NCBI RefSeq assembly: GCF_010730195.1
Contig: NZ_AP022613.1
Location: forward strand, 2,914,001 to 2,978,000
DNA from: Mycobacterium conspicuum
GTDB taxonomy: Bacteria > Actinomycetota > Actinomycetes > Mycobacteriales > Mycobacteriaceae
Length of the DNA stretch: 64,000 nt
Direction: 5' to 3'
The first letter of the stretch is position 1. Each line of letters opens with the position of its first letter. The notes under the pieces were generated by a model. That model saw nothing but the letters and a program-made list of their open reading frames with translations, was not told the DNA's origin and made no database searches. Position numbers and translations under genes: made by a program. Below are positions 7,046 through 15,567 of the stretch, one piece after another.

Positions 7046-9361
7046 TCAGGCGGCGACGGTCGCGGGGTCGGCCACGGGCTGCAGCGCCTGCGCGACGATC
7101 TCGGCGACGTCGGTCATCGGCTTGACCGTCAGCGCCTCGAGCACCTCGGCCGGCACGTCATCCAGATCCGGCTCGTTGCGGGACGGGATGAAAACCGTTG
7201 ACAGACCGGCACGTTGGGCGGCCAGCAGCTTCTGCTTGACGCCACCGATCGGCAACACCCGCCCGTTCAGCGTGACCTCGCCGGTCATGCCCACGTCGGA
7301 GCGGACCTGGCGGCCGGTGGCCATCGACACCAGCGCTGTGACCATCGTGACACCCGCCGACGGGCCGTCCTTGGGGATCGCGCCCGCGGGCACGTGCACG
7401 TGGATGCGCCGGTCCAGCGCCTTCGGGTCCACGCCGAGCTCCTCGGCGTGCGAGCGCACGTAGGACAGCGCGATCTGCGCCGATTCCTTCATCACGTCAC
7501 CCAATTGGCCGGTCAGCTGCAGGCTCGGCTCACCGTCAGTCGCCCCGGCCTCGATGTAGAGCACGTCGCCGCCCAGGCCGGTGACGGCCAGGCCGGTCGC
7601 CACACCGGGCACCGCCGTGCGTTCTGCCGACTCGGGGGTGAACCGCGGCCGGCCCAGGTAACCGACCAGGTGGGGCTCGTCGATGGTGATCGGATCGTCG
7701 GCGATCTTGGTGGTGACCTTGCGCAGCGCCTTGGCCAGCAGCCGCTCGAATTGACGAACGCCCGGTTCGCGGGTGTAGTCCGCGGCGATCTTGCGCAGCG
7801 CCGCGTCGGTCACCGTGACCTCGTCGTCGTTCAGCGCCGCCCGCTCCCGCTGCCTCGGCAGCAGATAGTCGCGCGCGATGGCGACCTTGTCGTCCTCGGT
7901 GTAGCCGTCGATCTGCACCAGCTCCATGCGGTCCAGCAACGCCGAGGGGATGTTCTCGATCACGTTGGCGGTGGCCAGGAACACCACGTCGGACAAGTCG
8001 AAATCCAGGTCCAGGTAGTGGTCGCGGAACGTGTGATTCTGCGCCGGGTCCAGCACCTCGAGCAACGCCGCGCTCGGGTCACCGCGATAGTCGGAGCCGA
8101 CCTTGTCGATTTCATCCAGCAGCACAACGGGATTCATCGAACCCGCCTCGCCGATCGCACGCACGATGCGGCCGGGCAGCGCGCCCACATAGGTGCGCCG
8201 GTGCCCACGGATCTCGGCCTCGTCGCGCACCCCGCCCAGGGCGACGCGCACGAACTTGCGGCCCAGCGCCCGCGCCACGCTCTCGCCCAGCGACGTCTTG
8301 CCGACGCCGGGCGGGCCGGCCAGCACCATCACCGCGCCCGAGCCGCGGCCGCCGACGACCTGCAGTCCGCGCTGCGCGCGCCGTGTCCGCACCGCCAAAT
8401 ACTCGACGATGCGGTCCTTCACGTCGTCCAGCCCGTGGTGGTCGGCGTCCAGGATCTCCCGGGCGGCGCCCAGGTCGGTCGAGTCCTCGGTGCGCACATT
8501 CCACGGCAGGTCGAGCACGGTGTCCAACCAGGTGCGGATCCAACCGCTTTCCGGGCTTTGGTCGCTGGCGCGTTCCAGCTTGCCGACCTCGCGCAGCGCG
8601 GCCTCGCGCACCTTCTCGGGCAGCTCGGCGGCCTCCACGCGGGCCCGGTAATCGTCGGATCCGTCGGGCTCGCCCTCGCCGAGCTCCTTACGGATGGCGG
8701 CGAGCTGTTGGCGCAGCAGGAACTCCTTCTGCGTCTTCTCCATGCCCTCGCGCACGTCCTCGGCGATCTTGTCGTTGACCTCGACCTCGGCCAAATGCGA
8801 ACTGGTCCAGTCGATCAGCACGCGGAGGCGCTCGGCGACGTCGACGGTCTCCAGCAATTGGCGCTTCTGCACGTCGGTGAGGTAGGACGCATACCCGGAC
8901 GTGTCCGCCAGCGCCGACGGGTCGGTCAGGCTGTTGACGTAGTCGACGATCTGCCAGGCCTCGCGCCGTTGCAGCATGGCCAGCAGCAGCTTCTTGTACT
9001 CCGACGCCAGGGCCTTGACCTCGTCGGTGGGCTCGACGCCGGCGACCTCGGTGACCTCGACCCAGAGCGCGGTGCCGGGGCCGCTCGCCCCCGCCCCGAT
9101 GATCGCCCGACGCTCGCCGCGCACGACGGCCGCGGAGCCGCCGCCGGGCATGCGCCCGACCTGAAGAATCTTCGCGATCACGCCGTGGGTCGGATACCGG
9201 TCCTTCAGGCGCGGGGCGATCAGCAGCTGCCCCGATTCGCTGGCCTGCGCGGCGTCGATCGCCGCCCGCGCAGCGTCGTCCAGTGCGATCGGCACGACCA
9301 TCCCCGGCAGCACCACGGTGTCGGTCGCGAACAGCACCGGCACTGATTTGGCTTCAGACAT
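7046..9361 (-). CDS. lon: ATP-dependent Lon protease
   Basis: Cytoplasmic AAA+ protease that degrades misfolded and selected regulatory proteins. From the ATG at 9361 it has 771 residues. Order: N-terminal LON substrate domain, AAA+ module with Walker A GPPGVGKT (about residue 349) and Walker B VVLLDEIDKVG, then a C-terminal Ser-Lys protease domain with PKDGPSAGVTM (catalytic Ser about 666) and GGVKQKLLAA (catalytic Lys about 43 residues later). The start is set by GGAGG 7 nt upstream; an in-frame extension to 9442 lacks such a site. Lon is missing from M. tuberculosis but occurs in several other mycobacteria. Likely first gene of a stress cluster running to 4885. Confidence 0.97.
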   Translation of the reverse strand: MSEAKSVPVLFATDTVVLPGMVVPIALDDAARAAIDAAQASESGQLLIAPRLKDRYPTHGVIAKILQVGRMPGGGSAAVVRGERRAIIGAGASGPGTALWVEVTEVAGVEPTDEVKALASEYKKLLLAMLQRREAWQIVDYVNSLTDPSALADTSGYASYLTDVQKRQLLETVDVAERLRVLIDWTSSHLAEVEVNDKIAEDVREGMEKTQKEFLLRQQLAAIRKELGEGEPDGSDDYRARVEAAELPEKVREAALREVGKLERASDQSPESGWIRTWLDTVLDLPWNVRTEDSTDLGAAREILDADHHGLDDVKDRIVEYLAVRTRRAQRGLQVVGGRGSGAVMVLAGPPGVGKTSLGESVARALGRKFVRVALGGVRDEAEIRGHRRTYVGALPGRIVRAIGEAGSMNPVVLLDEIDKVGSDYRGDPSAALLEVLDPAQNHTFRDHYLDLDFDLSDVVFLATANVIENIPSALLDRMELVQIDGYTEDDKVAIARDYLLPRQRERAALNDDEVTVTDAALRKIAADYTREPGVRQFERLLAKALRKVTTKIADDPITIDEPHLVGYLGRPRFTPESAERTAVPGVATGLAVTGLGGDVLYIEAGATDGEPSLQLTGQLGDVMKESAQIALSYVRSHAEELGVDPKALDRRIHVHVPAGAIPKDGPSAGVTMVTALVSMATGRQVRSDVGMTGEVTLNGRVLPIGGVKQKLLAAQRAGLSTVFIPSRNEPDLDDVPAEVLEALTVKPMTDVAEIVAQALQPVADPATVAA

Positions 9362-9463
9362 CAATCCTCCAAAGTTAAGCCTGTTGCGCTCAACCTCGTG
9401 GGCAGGTGGTTTGTTCCCGTGCGGTTTCGCCGTCCGCGTCACGCTGGCGCGACGCTCGGCGAG

Positions 9464-10018
9464 CTACGCCGAGCCGGCGGCGGCGCGCTGCCGGGCCCGG
9501 AAGGCCTGCACCTTCACCTTGTTGCCGCAGGTGCCCATCCCGCACCAATGGCGGTTTTTCGCCCGCGACGAGTCGAGATAGAGGCGCGTGCAATCGACGT
9601 GGGCACAGCCTTTGACGTTGTCGATGTCGCCTCCGGCCAGCAGGTCCAGTACGTCCGCGGCCAGGGTGGCGAGCAGCTGCTCTGGTGTGCCGTCGCGGCT
9701 GATCGACCCGTCGGCGTCCAACCGCGGCGTGAGCCGGGGCTGCGCCGCGCGTTCGCTGATCAGGTCGACATCTCCGACGTCGAGCCGACGCTGCTCGAGG
9801 CGGGCGGTGACCACCCGGTAGATGGCTTCACGCAGCTCGATTGCCGCCGCTAGGTCGTCCGCCGTGACCGCCATGCCCGCATCCACCAGCCCCGCCTGAA
9901 CCGCCCACGCCGACAGCCGCTCGGGCTCCGTGAGCAGTTCCTCGCGCGCCGACGCGCGGTATTTCAGGGTGCCGGCGAAGTCGAGGCACCGGCGACCGCT
10001 CACGTAGACGAACTTCAT
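9464..10018 (-). CDS. CGNR zinc-finger (ABATE) transcriptional regulator
   Basis: 184 residues. The N-terminal ABATE domain begins FVYVSGRRCLDFAGT. The C-terminal zinc finger reads CAHVDCTRLYLDSSRAKNRHWC then MGTCGNKVK, so the name motif is CGNK instead of CGNR, with four Cys positioned to bind zinc. These proteins are predicted DNA-binding regulators of stress or metabolic genes. The upstream region carries GTAACC/GGTTAC repeats that may be its own operator. Targets unknown. Confidence 0.85.
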   Translation of the reverse strand: MKFVYVSGRRCLDFAGTLKYRASAREELLTEPERLSAWAVQAGLVDAGMAVTADDLAAAIELREAIYRVVTARLEQRRLDVGDVDLISERAAQPRLTPRLDADGSISRDGTPEQLLATLAADVLDLLAGGDIDNVKGCAHVDCTRLYLDSSRAKNRHWCGMGTCGNKVKVQAFRARQRAAAGSA

Positions 10019-10078
10019 GTAACCACCTTGACAGGTTTCATCAGGCGGAGCAATATGTAACTTGCTAAGCCGGTTACA
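10018..10078. promoter_or_regulatory. GTAAC repeats upstream of the CGNR regulator
   Basis: TGTAACC at 10018-10024 and GGTTACA at 10072-10078 are exact reverse complements 47 bp apart, with a third TGTAAC at about 10056. They flank the probable promoter region of the CGNR gene. Autoregulation is inferred from position only. Confidence 0.35.
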
Positions 10079-10199
10079 TCACTGAAGGGTTGCACTCTCG
10101 TCGCAATCGAGCGGGGGCACGAACAAGGCGGGCGCTTCGACCGTCCAAGGACGTGGACCATCGGGCTTAGCGATTACGAAAGTGGAAGGAAATTCCGAA

Positions 10200-10409
10200 A
10201 TGATTGCGAAATTGCTTTTCGGCGGAGCTATCGTCGCCGGCGCGATTCTGGGAGCCGCACCGGCCAGCGCCGACAACCCGAGCCAGCCCGGCACCGACCC
10301 CGACCCGTTCTCCGCGCTGACGGCTCCCGCCCCGAGGACCGCCCCGGTCGACCCGGCCCTGACCCAAGAGCTCAACCAGGGCATCTTGGCGGGCCTTGCC
10401 GGCCAATAG
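10200..10409 (+). CDS. Small secreted protein, unknown function
   Basis: 69 residues from ATG 10200, chosen because GGAAGGA lies 9 nt upstream; a GTG at 10182 would put the ribosome site inside the gene. Residues 1-24 are a classical signal peptide (MIAKLLFGGAIVAGAILGAA then PASA, cleavage before DNPSQ). The mature peptide is about 45 residues, rich in Pro, Ala and Asp, ending LNQGILAGLAGQ. No cysteines. It is convergent with lldD2, 14 bp away. Similar tiny exported proteins are common in mycobacteria; no function is recognised. Confidence 0.7.
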   Translation: MIAKLLFGGAIVAGAILGAAPASADNPSQPGTDPDPFSALTAPAPRTAPVDPALTQELNQGILAGLAGQ

Positions 10410-10423
10410 GCTCCGCGGCCGCG

Positions 10424-11668
10424 TCAGTCCGGTAGCCGAGCCGGGCCCAAGCGCCGCAGTTGCGTCACGTGTTTGGGGGACAACTCTTCGAGGCACGTCA
10501 CGCCCAGCAGTCGCATCGTCCGGGTCACCCCGTCCTGCAGGATTTGGATCGCACGCCGCACACCCGCCTCCCCACCGGCCATCAGCCCGTAGAGGTAGGC
10601 CCGCCCGACCAGCGTGCAGCGGGCGCCCAGCGCCACCGCCGCCACGATGTCGGCGCCGGCCATGATGCCGGTGTCCACCAGGATCTCGGTGTGCTTGCCG
10701 AGCTCACGCGAGACCACCGGCAGCAGATGAAACGGCACCGGGGCCCGGTCTAGTTGGCGGCCACCATGATTGGACAGCACCAGGCCGTCGACGCCGCGAT
10801 CGACGACGGCGCGGGCGTCGTCGAGGGTCTGGATCCCCTTCACGACGAGCTTGCCCGGCCAGGCGGCCTTGATCCACTCCAGGTCGTCGAAGGTCAGGCT
10901 GGGGTCGAACATGGTGCTCAGGTACTCGCCGACGGTGCCCGACCAGCGGTCCAATGAGGCGAACGCCAGCGGCTCGGTGGTCAACAGATCGAACCACCAT
11001 TTCGGGTGGGGCACGGCGTCCAGGACGGTGCGCAGCGTCAGCGTCGGCGGGATCGTCATTCCGTTGCGGTTATCGCGCAATCGTGCGCCCGAGACCGGCA
11101 CGTCGACGGTGGCCAACAGCGTGTCGAATCCGGCGTCGGCCGCACGCTTGACCAACGCCATCGACCGGTCGCGATCACGCCACATGTACAGCTGAAACCA
11201 CTTGCGGCCCTGCGGAGCAGCGGCGGCCACGTCCTCGATCGCCGCGGTGCCCAGGGTCGACAACGAGAACGGGATCCCGACGTCGGCCGCCGCCCGTGCG
11301 CCCGCGATCTCGCCCTCCGTGTGCATCAACCGGGTGAATCCGGTTGGCGCGATCGCGAACGGCCACGCGACCGGTTTGCCCAACACGTCCCATCCGGTGG
11401 CCACGTCGGAGACGTCGCGCAGGATCGTCGGGTGAAACTCGATGTCGCGGAAGGCTTGTCGGGCGCGTTGCATCGAGAGCTCGTCCTCGGCGGCGCCGTC
11501 GGTGTAGTCGAAGGCCGCCTTGGGGGTGCGCCGCCTGGCGATGCGACGCAGATCCTCGATGGTCAGCGCGGCATCGAGGCGGCGCTTGGTGCGGTTGAGC
11601 TCGGGTCGTTTGAACTGGATCAGCGGCGCCAGGTCGTGAACCTTGGGCACTCGTCGTTTGACCGGCAT
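10424..11668 (-). CDS. lldD2: FMN-dependent L-lactate dehydrogenase / alpha-hydroxy acid oxidase
   Basis: Oxidises L-lactate to pyruvate, probably passing electrons to the respiratory chain. 414 residues, the length I recall for M. tuberculosis LldD2 (Rv1872c). The FMN-dependent alpha-hydroxy acid dehydrogenase barrel is clear: FAIAPTGFTRLMH, KWFQLYMWRDRD, LVVKGIQTLDDA (flavin-contacting Lys), VLSNHGGRQLDRAP (active-site His and Arg) and ILVDTGIMAGADI (phosphate loop). The ATG at 11668 (MPVKRRVPK) is chosen over an in-frame extension into the neighbouring gene. Divergent from the DUF1810 gene with only 18 bp between start codons, as in M. tuberculosis. Confidence 0.95.
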   Translation of the reverse strand: MPVKRRVPKVHDLAPLIQFKRPELNRTKRRLDAALTIEDLRRIARRRTPKAAFDYTDGAAEDELSMQRARQAFRDIEFHPTILRDVSDVATGWDVLGKPVAWPFAIAPTGFTRLMHTEGEIAGARAAADVGIPFSLSTLGTAAIEDVAAAAPQGRKWFQLYMWRDRDRSMALVKRAADAGFDTLLATVDVPVSGARLRDNRNGMTIPPTLTLRTVLDAVPHPKWWFDLLTTEPLAFASLDRWSGTVGEYLSTMFDPSLTFDDLEWIKAAWPGKLVVKGIQTLDDARAVVDRGVDGLVLSNHGGRQLDRAPVPFHLLPVVSRELGKHTEILVDTGIMAGADIVAAVALGARCTLVGRAYLYGLMAGGEAGVRRAIQILQDGVTRTMRLLGVTCLEELSPKHVTQLRRLGPARLPD

Positions 11669-11686
11669 GTGTGTCACGGTAGCCGT
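11669..11686. promoter_or_regulatory. 18-bp divergent gap between lldD2 and the DUF1810 gene
   Basis: Two divergent start codons are separated by only 18 bp with no ribosome site for either. One or both mRNAs are therefore probably leaderless, or initiate from promoters inside the opposite gene. Leaderless genes are common in mycobacteria; this is inference from spacing. Confidence 0.4.
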
Positions 11687-12121
11687 ATGGATTCCGAACC
11701 CGACCCTTACGAGCTGCAGCGTTTCGTCGACGCCCAGGCGCCGGTCTACCGCGGCGTCGTCGAGGAGCTGCGCGCGGGACGAAAACGCAGCCACTGGATG
11801 TGGTTCGTCTTTCCACAACTGCTCGGCCTGGGCGGCAGCCCGATGGCCGTCCGCTACGGCATCTCGTCGCTGGAGGAGGCCCGCGCCTATCTAGGGCATG
11901 AGCTGCTCGGGCCGCGACTGCGCGAGTGCACCCGGCTGGTCAACCAGGTGCAAGGCCGCTCCGTCCAGGAAATCTTCGGCTCGCCCGACGACCTCAAGCT
12001 GTGCTCGTCGATGACGCTGTTCGCCCGCGCCACCGACGACAATCAGGACTTCCTCGCGCTGCTGGACAAGTACTACGACGGCAACCAAGACCAGCTGACG
12101 CTGGCGCGGCTGATCAGCTGA
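11687..12121 (+). CDS. DUF1810 family protein (Rv1873 orthologue)
   Basis: 144 residues. Family signature is DPYELQRFVDAQ, then SHWMWFVFPQLLGLGGSPMA near residues 36-55 and a C-terminal FGSPDDLKLCSSMTLF. All-helical small protein of unknown biochemistry. Start ATG 11687 gives the same length class as Rv1873 and fixes an 18-bp divergent gap to lldD2. The end overlaps the convergent GH13 gene by 8 bp. Confidence 0.9.
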   Translation: MDSEPDPYELQRFVDAQAPVYRGVVEELRAGRKRSHWMWFVFPQLLGLGGSPMAVRYGISSLEEARAYLGHELLGPRLRECTRLVNQVQGRSVQEIFGSPDDLKLCSSMTLFARATDDNQDFLALLDKYYDGNQDQLTLARLIS

Positions 12122-13379
12122 CGGGCCTGAGTATCCGCCAACCGTGCGGCTCCACGACCACCGCCTCGATGACCTCCTGAGGCGGTGCCGCCGATCCGGC
12201 GAGCACCTCCGCCCGGTGAACGCCCAGCTCCTCGAGCCTCAGCGGCAGCGGCGCCTCGTCGATGTTCAGCGCGACCACCAGGGCGTCGTCGCCGTGGCTG
12301 GTGCGGTAGACGTAATGGCGGTTGTCCAGCCGCAACTTTGACGTCGACGCGGCGTGCAGCCACGGGTGGCGGCGACGAAGGCCAACGAGATACTGGTGCA
12401 GGCCCCAAACCTGGACACCGGACGCATCTAATTGCATTGGGGGAGAGTCAAATTCGGGCCGCACCGCGTCGTCCCCGCCGTAGCGCTCTTCCTTGACGCC
12501 GAGGAAACCGAACTCGTCACCCGCGTAGACGCTCGGCACCCCGCCGACCGTCAACTGGATCACCAGCGCGTGGGCCAGATGCTCGGGACGCTCCAACTGG
12601 CTGGCGATGCGGGTGACGTCGTGATTGCCGATGAAGGTCAGCGGCGCGAAACTGGCCAGAAACTCGTTGTGCCGCTGCAGTCCCCAGTCCAACTCGTAAA
12701 AGTTGCCGTCGTTGAGGCTGCTCCAGGTCGCTTTCCACAGCTCGTACTGGGTCGCCGAGTCGAAGCCGGCGGCCTCGACGACCGCCGCGTAGTCGCCGTG
12801 GATGAGCTCCCCGACGAACCACGCCTCCGGGCGCCGCTCCCGAACCCTCGGCAGCACTTGCGCCCAGAAGTGTTGCGGCACAGCGTAGGCCGCGTCCAGA
12901 CGCCAGCCGTCGGCGCCGCGTTCCAACCAGTGCGACATGACGTCGACCGTGTAGTCGACGACGTCGGGGTTGTCGTGATCGAGCGCACGCAGCTCGGAGT
13001 GGCCCTCGAACGTACCGCCGCTGAACCAGCCGGCCGCGGCCGAGAAGTCCTTGCCCACGTGGTTGAAGACGCCGTCCAGCAGGATGCGCAGGCCCCTGCC
13101 GCGCGCCTCGGCGACCAGGTGGTCGAAGTCGGTGTCGTCACCAAGTCGCGGATCGATGCGGTAGTGGTCGGTGGTGTCGTAGCCGTGGGTGCGCGACGCG
13201 AAGATCGGTCCCAGCGCGATGCCCGACGCGCCCAGTGCGATGGCGTGGTCGAACCAATCGGCCAGCCGCCGAAGCCGGTGTTCGTCCGGCCCCGGCGGCT
13301 GGTCGCTAGGGAACGCGCCGACGAAACCCAGCGGGTAGACCTGCCACCAGATCGCGTGCGAAACCCACGACGCGGCCAA
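12114..13379 (-). CDS. GH13 alpha-amylase family glycoside hydrolase
   Basis: 421 residues. The GH13 barrel is complete: WWQVYPLGF start, DGVFNHVG at 102 (region I), GWRLDAAYA with nucleophile Asp162, FVGELIHG with acid/base Glu191, and FIGNHD with Asp254. Acts on alpha-glucosides; the product is not predictable (maltodextrin-type or trehalose-related). No signal peptide, so cytoplasmic. The only suitable start is TTG at 13379, 3 bp after the ahpD stop, suggesting translation coupled to ahpD. Its presence directly behind ahpCD is unusual. Not in the corresponding M. tuberculosis interval. Confidence 0.88.
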   Translation of the reverse strand: MAASWVSHAIWWQVYPLGFVGAFPSDQPPGPDEHRLRRLADWFDHAIALGASGIALGPIFASRTHGYDTTDHYRIDPRLGDDTDFDHLVAEARGRGLRILLDGVFNHVGKDFSAAAGWFSGGTFEGHSELRALDHDNPDVVDYTVDVMSHWLERGADGWRLDAAYAVPQHFWAQVLPRVRERRPEAWFVGELIHGDYAAVVEAAGFDSATQYELWKATWSSLNDGNFYELDWGLQRHNEFLASFAPLTFIGNHDVTRIASQLERPEHLAHALVIQLTVGGVPSVYAGDEFGFLGVKEERYGGDDAVRPEFDSPPMQLDASGVQVWGLHQYLVGLRRRHPWLHAASTSKLRLDNRHYVYRTSHGDDALVVALNIDEAPLPLRLEELGVHRAEVLAGSAAPPQEVIEAVVVEPHGWRILRPVS

Positions 13380-13382
13380 GGG

Positions 13383-13919
13383 TCAGCCGACCGCAGCCAG
13401 GGTCTCGGCGGCGGTGATGGCTTGCGCCACACCGGAAACGATCGCCGCGACCTTCAGCGCCTCCAGCACGGCCTCCCGATCCACGCCCGCCTCGCGCAGC
13501 GTGTGCTCGTGCGCGACCACGCAGTGCGAGCACCCGTTGATGGCCGACACCGCAAACGACCACAGTTCGAAATTGGCCTTGTCCACGCCCGGATTGGCGA
13601 TGACGTTCATCCGCAGTCCGGCCCGCAGGTCGTCATAGGCGCCTTCGAGAAAGCCGCGGCCACGGTAGAACACGTTGTTCATGCCCATCACGGACGCCGC
13701 GGCCAGCGCGGCGTGGTACGCCTCGGCCGAGAGAATGTCGGCCGCCTCGGCGCCGATTTCGGCCAGCACCCGGGTGTTTCGCGTCGCCGCGGCGCTCGCC
13801 AGCAGGCTGCCCCAGAGCTGCTCCTCGTTCAGCGTCGTGCTGCGCGCGATCGAGCCCAGATTGAGCTTCAGGTCCTTGGCGTACTCGGGCAGCGCTTCCT
13901 TGAGATTCTCGATGCTCAT
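13383..13919 (-). CDS. ahpD: Alkylhydroperoxide reductase AhpD
   Basis: Carboxymuconolactone-decarboxylase-fold disulfide reductase that in M. tuberculosis reduces AhpC through dihydrolipoyl-linked enzymes. 178 residues. The redox centre is intact: INGCSHCVVAHEH places Cys130, Cys133 and His137 exactly as in the characterised enzyme, with an upstream Glu (FELW). Lies 13 bp downstream of ahpC on the same strand and is divergently linked to oxyR. Confidence 0.97.
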   Translation of the reverse strand: MSIENLKEALPEYAKDLKLNLGSIARSTTLNEEQLWGSLLASAAATRNTRVLAEIGAEAADILSAEAYHAALAAASVMGMNNVFYRGRGFLEGAYDDLRAGLRMNVIANPGVDKANFELWSFAVSAINGCSHCVVAHEHTLREAGVDREAVLEALKVAAIVSGVAQAITAAETLAAVG

Positions 13920-13932
13920 CGTTGCCTCCTGA

Positions 13933-14520
13933 TCACGCCGACTTCTTGAGCAGCTCGCCGGCGTTCAGCGTCGGGTCGCCCTTGCGCCAGTTGCAGGCAC
14001 ACAGCTCGTCGGATTGCAGTGCGTCCAGCACCCGCAGCACCTCGTCGACGTTACGCCCCACGGATCCGGCGGTCGCCGAGACGAATTGGATCTCGTTGTT
14101 GGGGTCGACGATGAAGGTCACGCGGTCGGCGACGCCGTCGGCGTTGAGCACGCCGGTGGCTGTGACCAGTTCGCGCTTGATGTCCGAGAGCATCGGGAAG
14201 GGCAGCTTCTTGAGGTCCTCGTGCTGTGCGCGCCACTGGAAGTGCACGAACTCGCTGTCGATCGACACGCCGAGGATCTGCGCGTCGCGGTCTTCGAACT
14301 CGTCGTTCAGCTTGCCGAACGCGGCGATCTCGGTCGGGCACACGAAGGTGAAGTCCTTCGGCCAGAAGAACACCACGCGCCACTTGCCCGGGTGGTCGTC
14401 GCTGGACACGGTGGTGAAGTAGTCCTCGGGTTGCTGCGCGTCGACCTTCGACAGGTCGCCGCCGATCAGCGCGGTGAGCCGGTAGGCGGGGAATTGCTCG
14501 CCGATGGTGAGCAAAGACAT
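13933..14520 (-). CDS. ahpC: Alkyl hydroperoxide reductase peroxiredoxin AhpC
   Basis: Peroxiredoxin that reduces organic peroxides, H2O2 and peroxynitrite. 195 residues from ATG 14520, with AAAAGGAG placed about 6 nt upstream; a GTG 6 bp earlier overlaps that site and is rejected. Peroxidatic Cys61 in FTFVCPTEIAAF and resolving cysteines 174 and 176 in SDELCACNW match the mycobacterial three-Cys AhpC. Expected to be induced by OxyR, encoded divergently. Confidence 0.98.
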   Translation of the reverse strand: MSLLTIGEQFPAYRLTALIGGDLSKVDAQQPEDYFTTVSSDDHPGKWRVVFFWPKDFTFVCPTEIAAFGKLNDEFEDRDAQILGVSIDSEFVHFQWRAQHEDLKKLPFPMLSDIKRELVTATGVLNADGVADRVTFIVDPNNEIQFVSATAGSVGRNVDEVLRVLDALQSDELCACNWRKGDPTLNAGELLKKSA

Positions 14521-14622
14521 TTGCACTCCTTTTCTGGATCAAATCAAGATTAGTCGTCTGTTCCCATGGTGTCCCCAAGCTACTGAGAAGTAAAGGTGAT
14601 ATTTACCACTACACTAATAGGC
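14521..14622. promoter_or_regulatory. oxyR-ahpC divergent control region
   Basis: 102 bp between the ahpC and oxyR start codons, AT-richer than its surroundings. A partly symmetrical GGTGATATTTACC lies at 14595-14607, just before oxyR, where an autoregulatory OxyR site would be expected. OxyR control of divergent ahpC is established in mycobacteria; the exact site here is inference. Confidence 0.55.
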
Positions 14623-15558
14623 ATGACCGATAAGACTTTTCAGCCCACCCTTGCCGGGCTACGCGCGTTCGTCGCGGTGGCGGAGAAGCGGCATTTCGGC
14701 AGTGCCGCAACAACTCTGGGGGTCAGCCAATCCACGCTGTCGCAGGCGTTGGCCGCGCTGGAGACCGGCCTCGGCAGCCACCTCGTCGAGCGGTCCACCC
14801 GCCGGGTGGACGTGACGCCCGAGGGCGTGCAGCTGCTCCCGCTCGCCCAAGCTGTCATCGACGCGGCGGAGGCCTTCACCGCGGTGGCCGCGGGCACCTC
14901 GGATCCGCTGCAGGGCAGCATGCGGTTGGGTCTGATCCCCACCGTGGCGCCCTACGTCCTGCCGGCGGTGCTCGCCGGGCTCGCGCAGCGATTACCCGCG
15001 CTGACCCTGCGCGTGGTCGAGGATCAAACCGAGCGCCTGCTGGCGTCCCTGCGCGACGGGGCACTGGATGCCGCGCTGATCTCGCTGCCGGCCGGTACCG
15101 CCCACCTCACCACCATCCCGATCTACGACGAGGATTTCCTGCTCGCGCTGCCACCCGGACACCCGCTGTCGGGCAAGCACCGGGTGCCGGTCTCGGCGTT
15201 GGCGGACTTACCGCTGCTGTTGCTCGACGAGGGTCACTGCCTGCGCGATCAGGCCCTGGACGTCTGCCAGAAGGCCGGGGTGCAGGCCGACCTTGCCGAC
15301 ACCCGAGCGGCCTCGCTGGCGACGGCCGTGCAATGCGTGGCGGGCGGATTGGGGGCCACGCTGATCCCGCAGAGCGCGGCGCCCATCGAGGCGGCACGCA
15401 GCCGACTTGGGCTGGCCAAGTTTGCCGCACCCCGCCCCGGTCGGCGGGTCGGTCTGGTGTTCCGCCCGTCGAGTGCCCGCGACGAACCGTATCGGCGCCT
15501 CGCCGGCATCATCGGTGAGCTGATCGCCGCCGAACAATCCGTTCGCCTGACACGTTAA
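14623..15558 (+). CDS. oxyR: Hydrogen peroxide sensor OxyR (LysR family), intact
   Basis: LysR-type activator of peroxide defence. 311 residues from ATG 14623. N-terminal winged helix-turn-helix: LRAFVAVAEKRHFGSAATTL and SQSTLSQALAALE (residues 13-47). The effector domain keeps both redox cysteines in DEGHCLRDQALDVC (Cys206 and Cys215, spaced as Cys199/Cys208 in E. coli). The gene is uninterrupted, unlike the multiply mutated oxyR pseudogene of M. tuberculosis, so peroxide-inducible ahpCD expression should be possible. Confidence 0.96.
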   Translation: MTDKTFQPTLAGLRAFVAVAEKRHFGSAATTLGVSQSTLSQALAALETGLGSHLVERSTRRVDVTPEGVQLLPLAQAVIDAAEAFTAVAAGTSDPLQGSMRLGLIPTVAPYVLPAVLAGLAQRLPALTLRVVEDQTERLLASLRDGALDAALISLPAGTAHLTTIPIYDEDFLLALPPGHPLSGKHRVPVSALADLPLLLLDEGHCLRDQALDVCQKAGVQADLADTRAASLATAVQCVAGGLGATLIPQSAAPIEAARSRLGLAKFAAPRPGRRVGLVFRPSSARDEPYRRLAGIIGELIAAEQSVRLTR

Positions 15559-15567
15559 GTTCTGCCT

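Noticed and set aside
7214..9346. 710-codon open frame opposite lon
   Set aside because: High-GC shadow of lon; Arg/Gln/His-rich, with no domain.
12432..13949. 505-codon frame opposite the GH13 and ahpD genes
   Set aside because: Runs antisense through two well-supported genes and has no recognisable domain.
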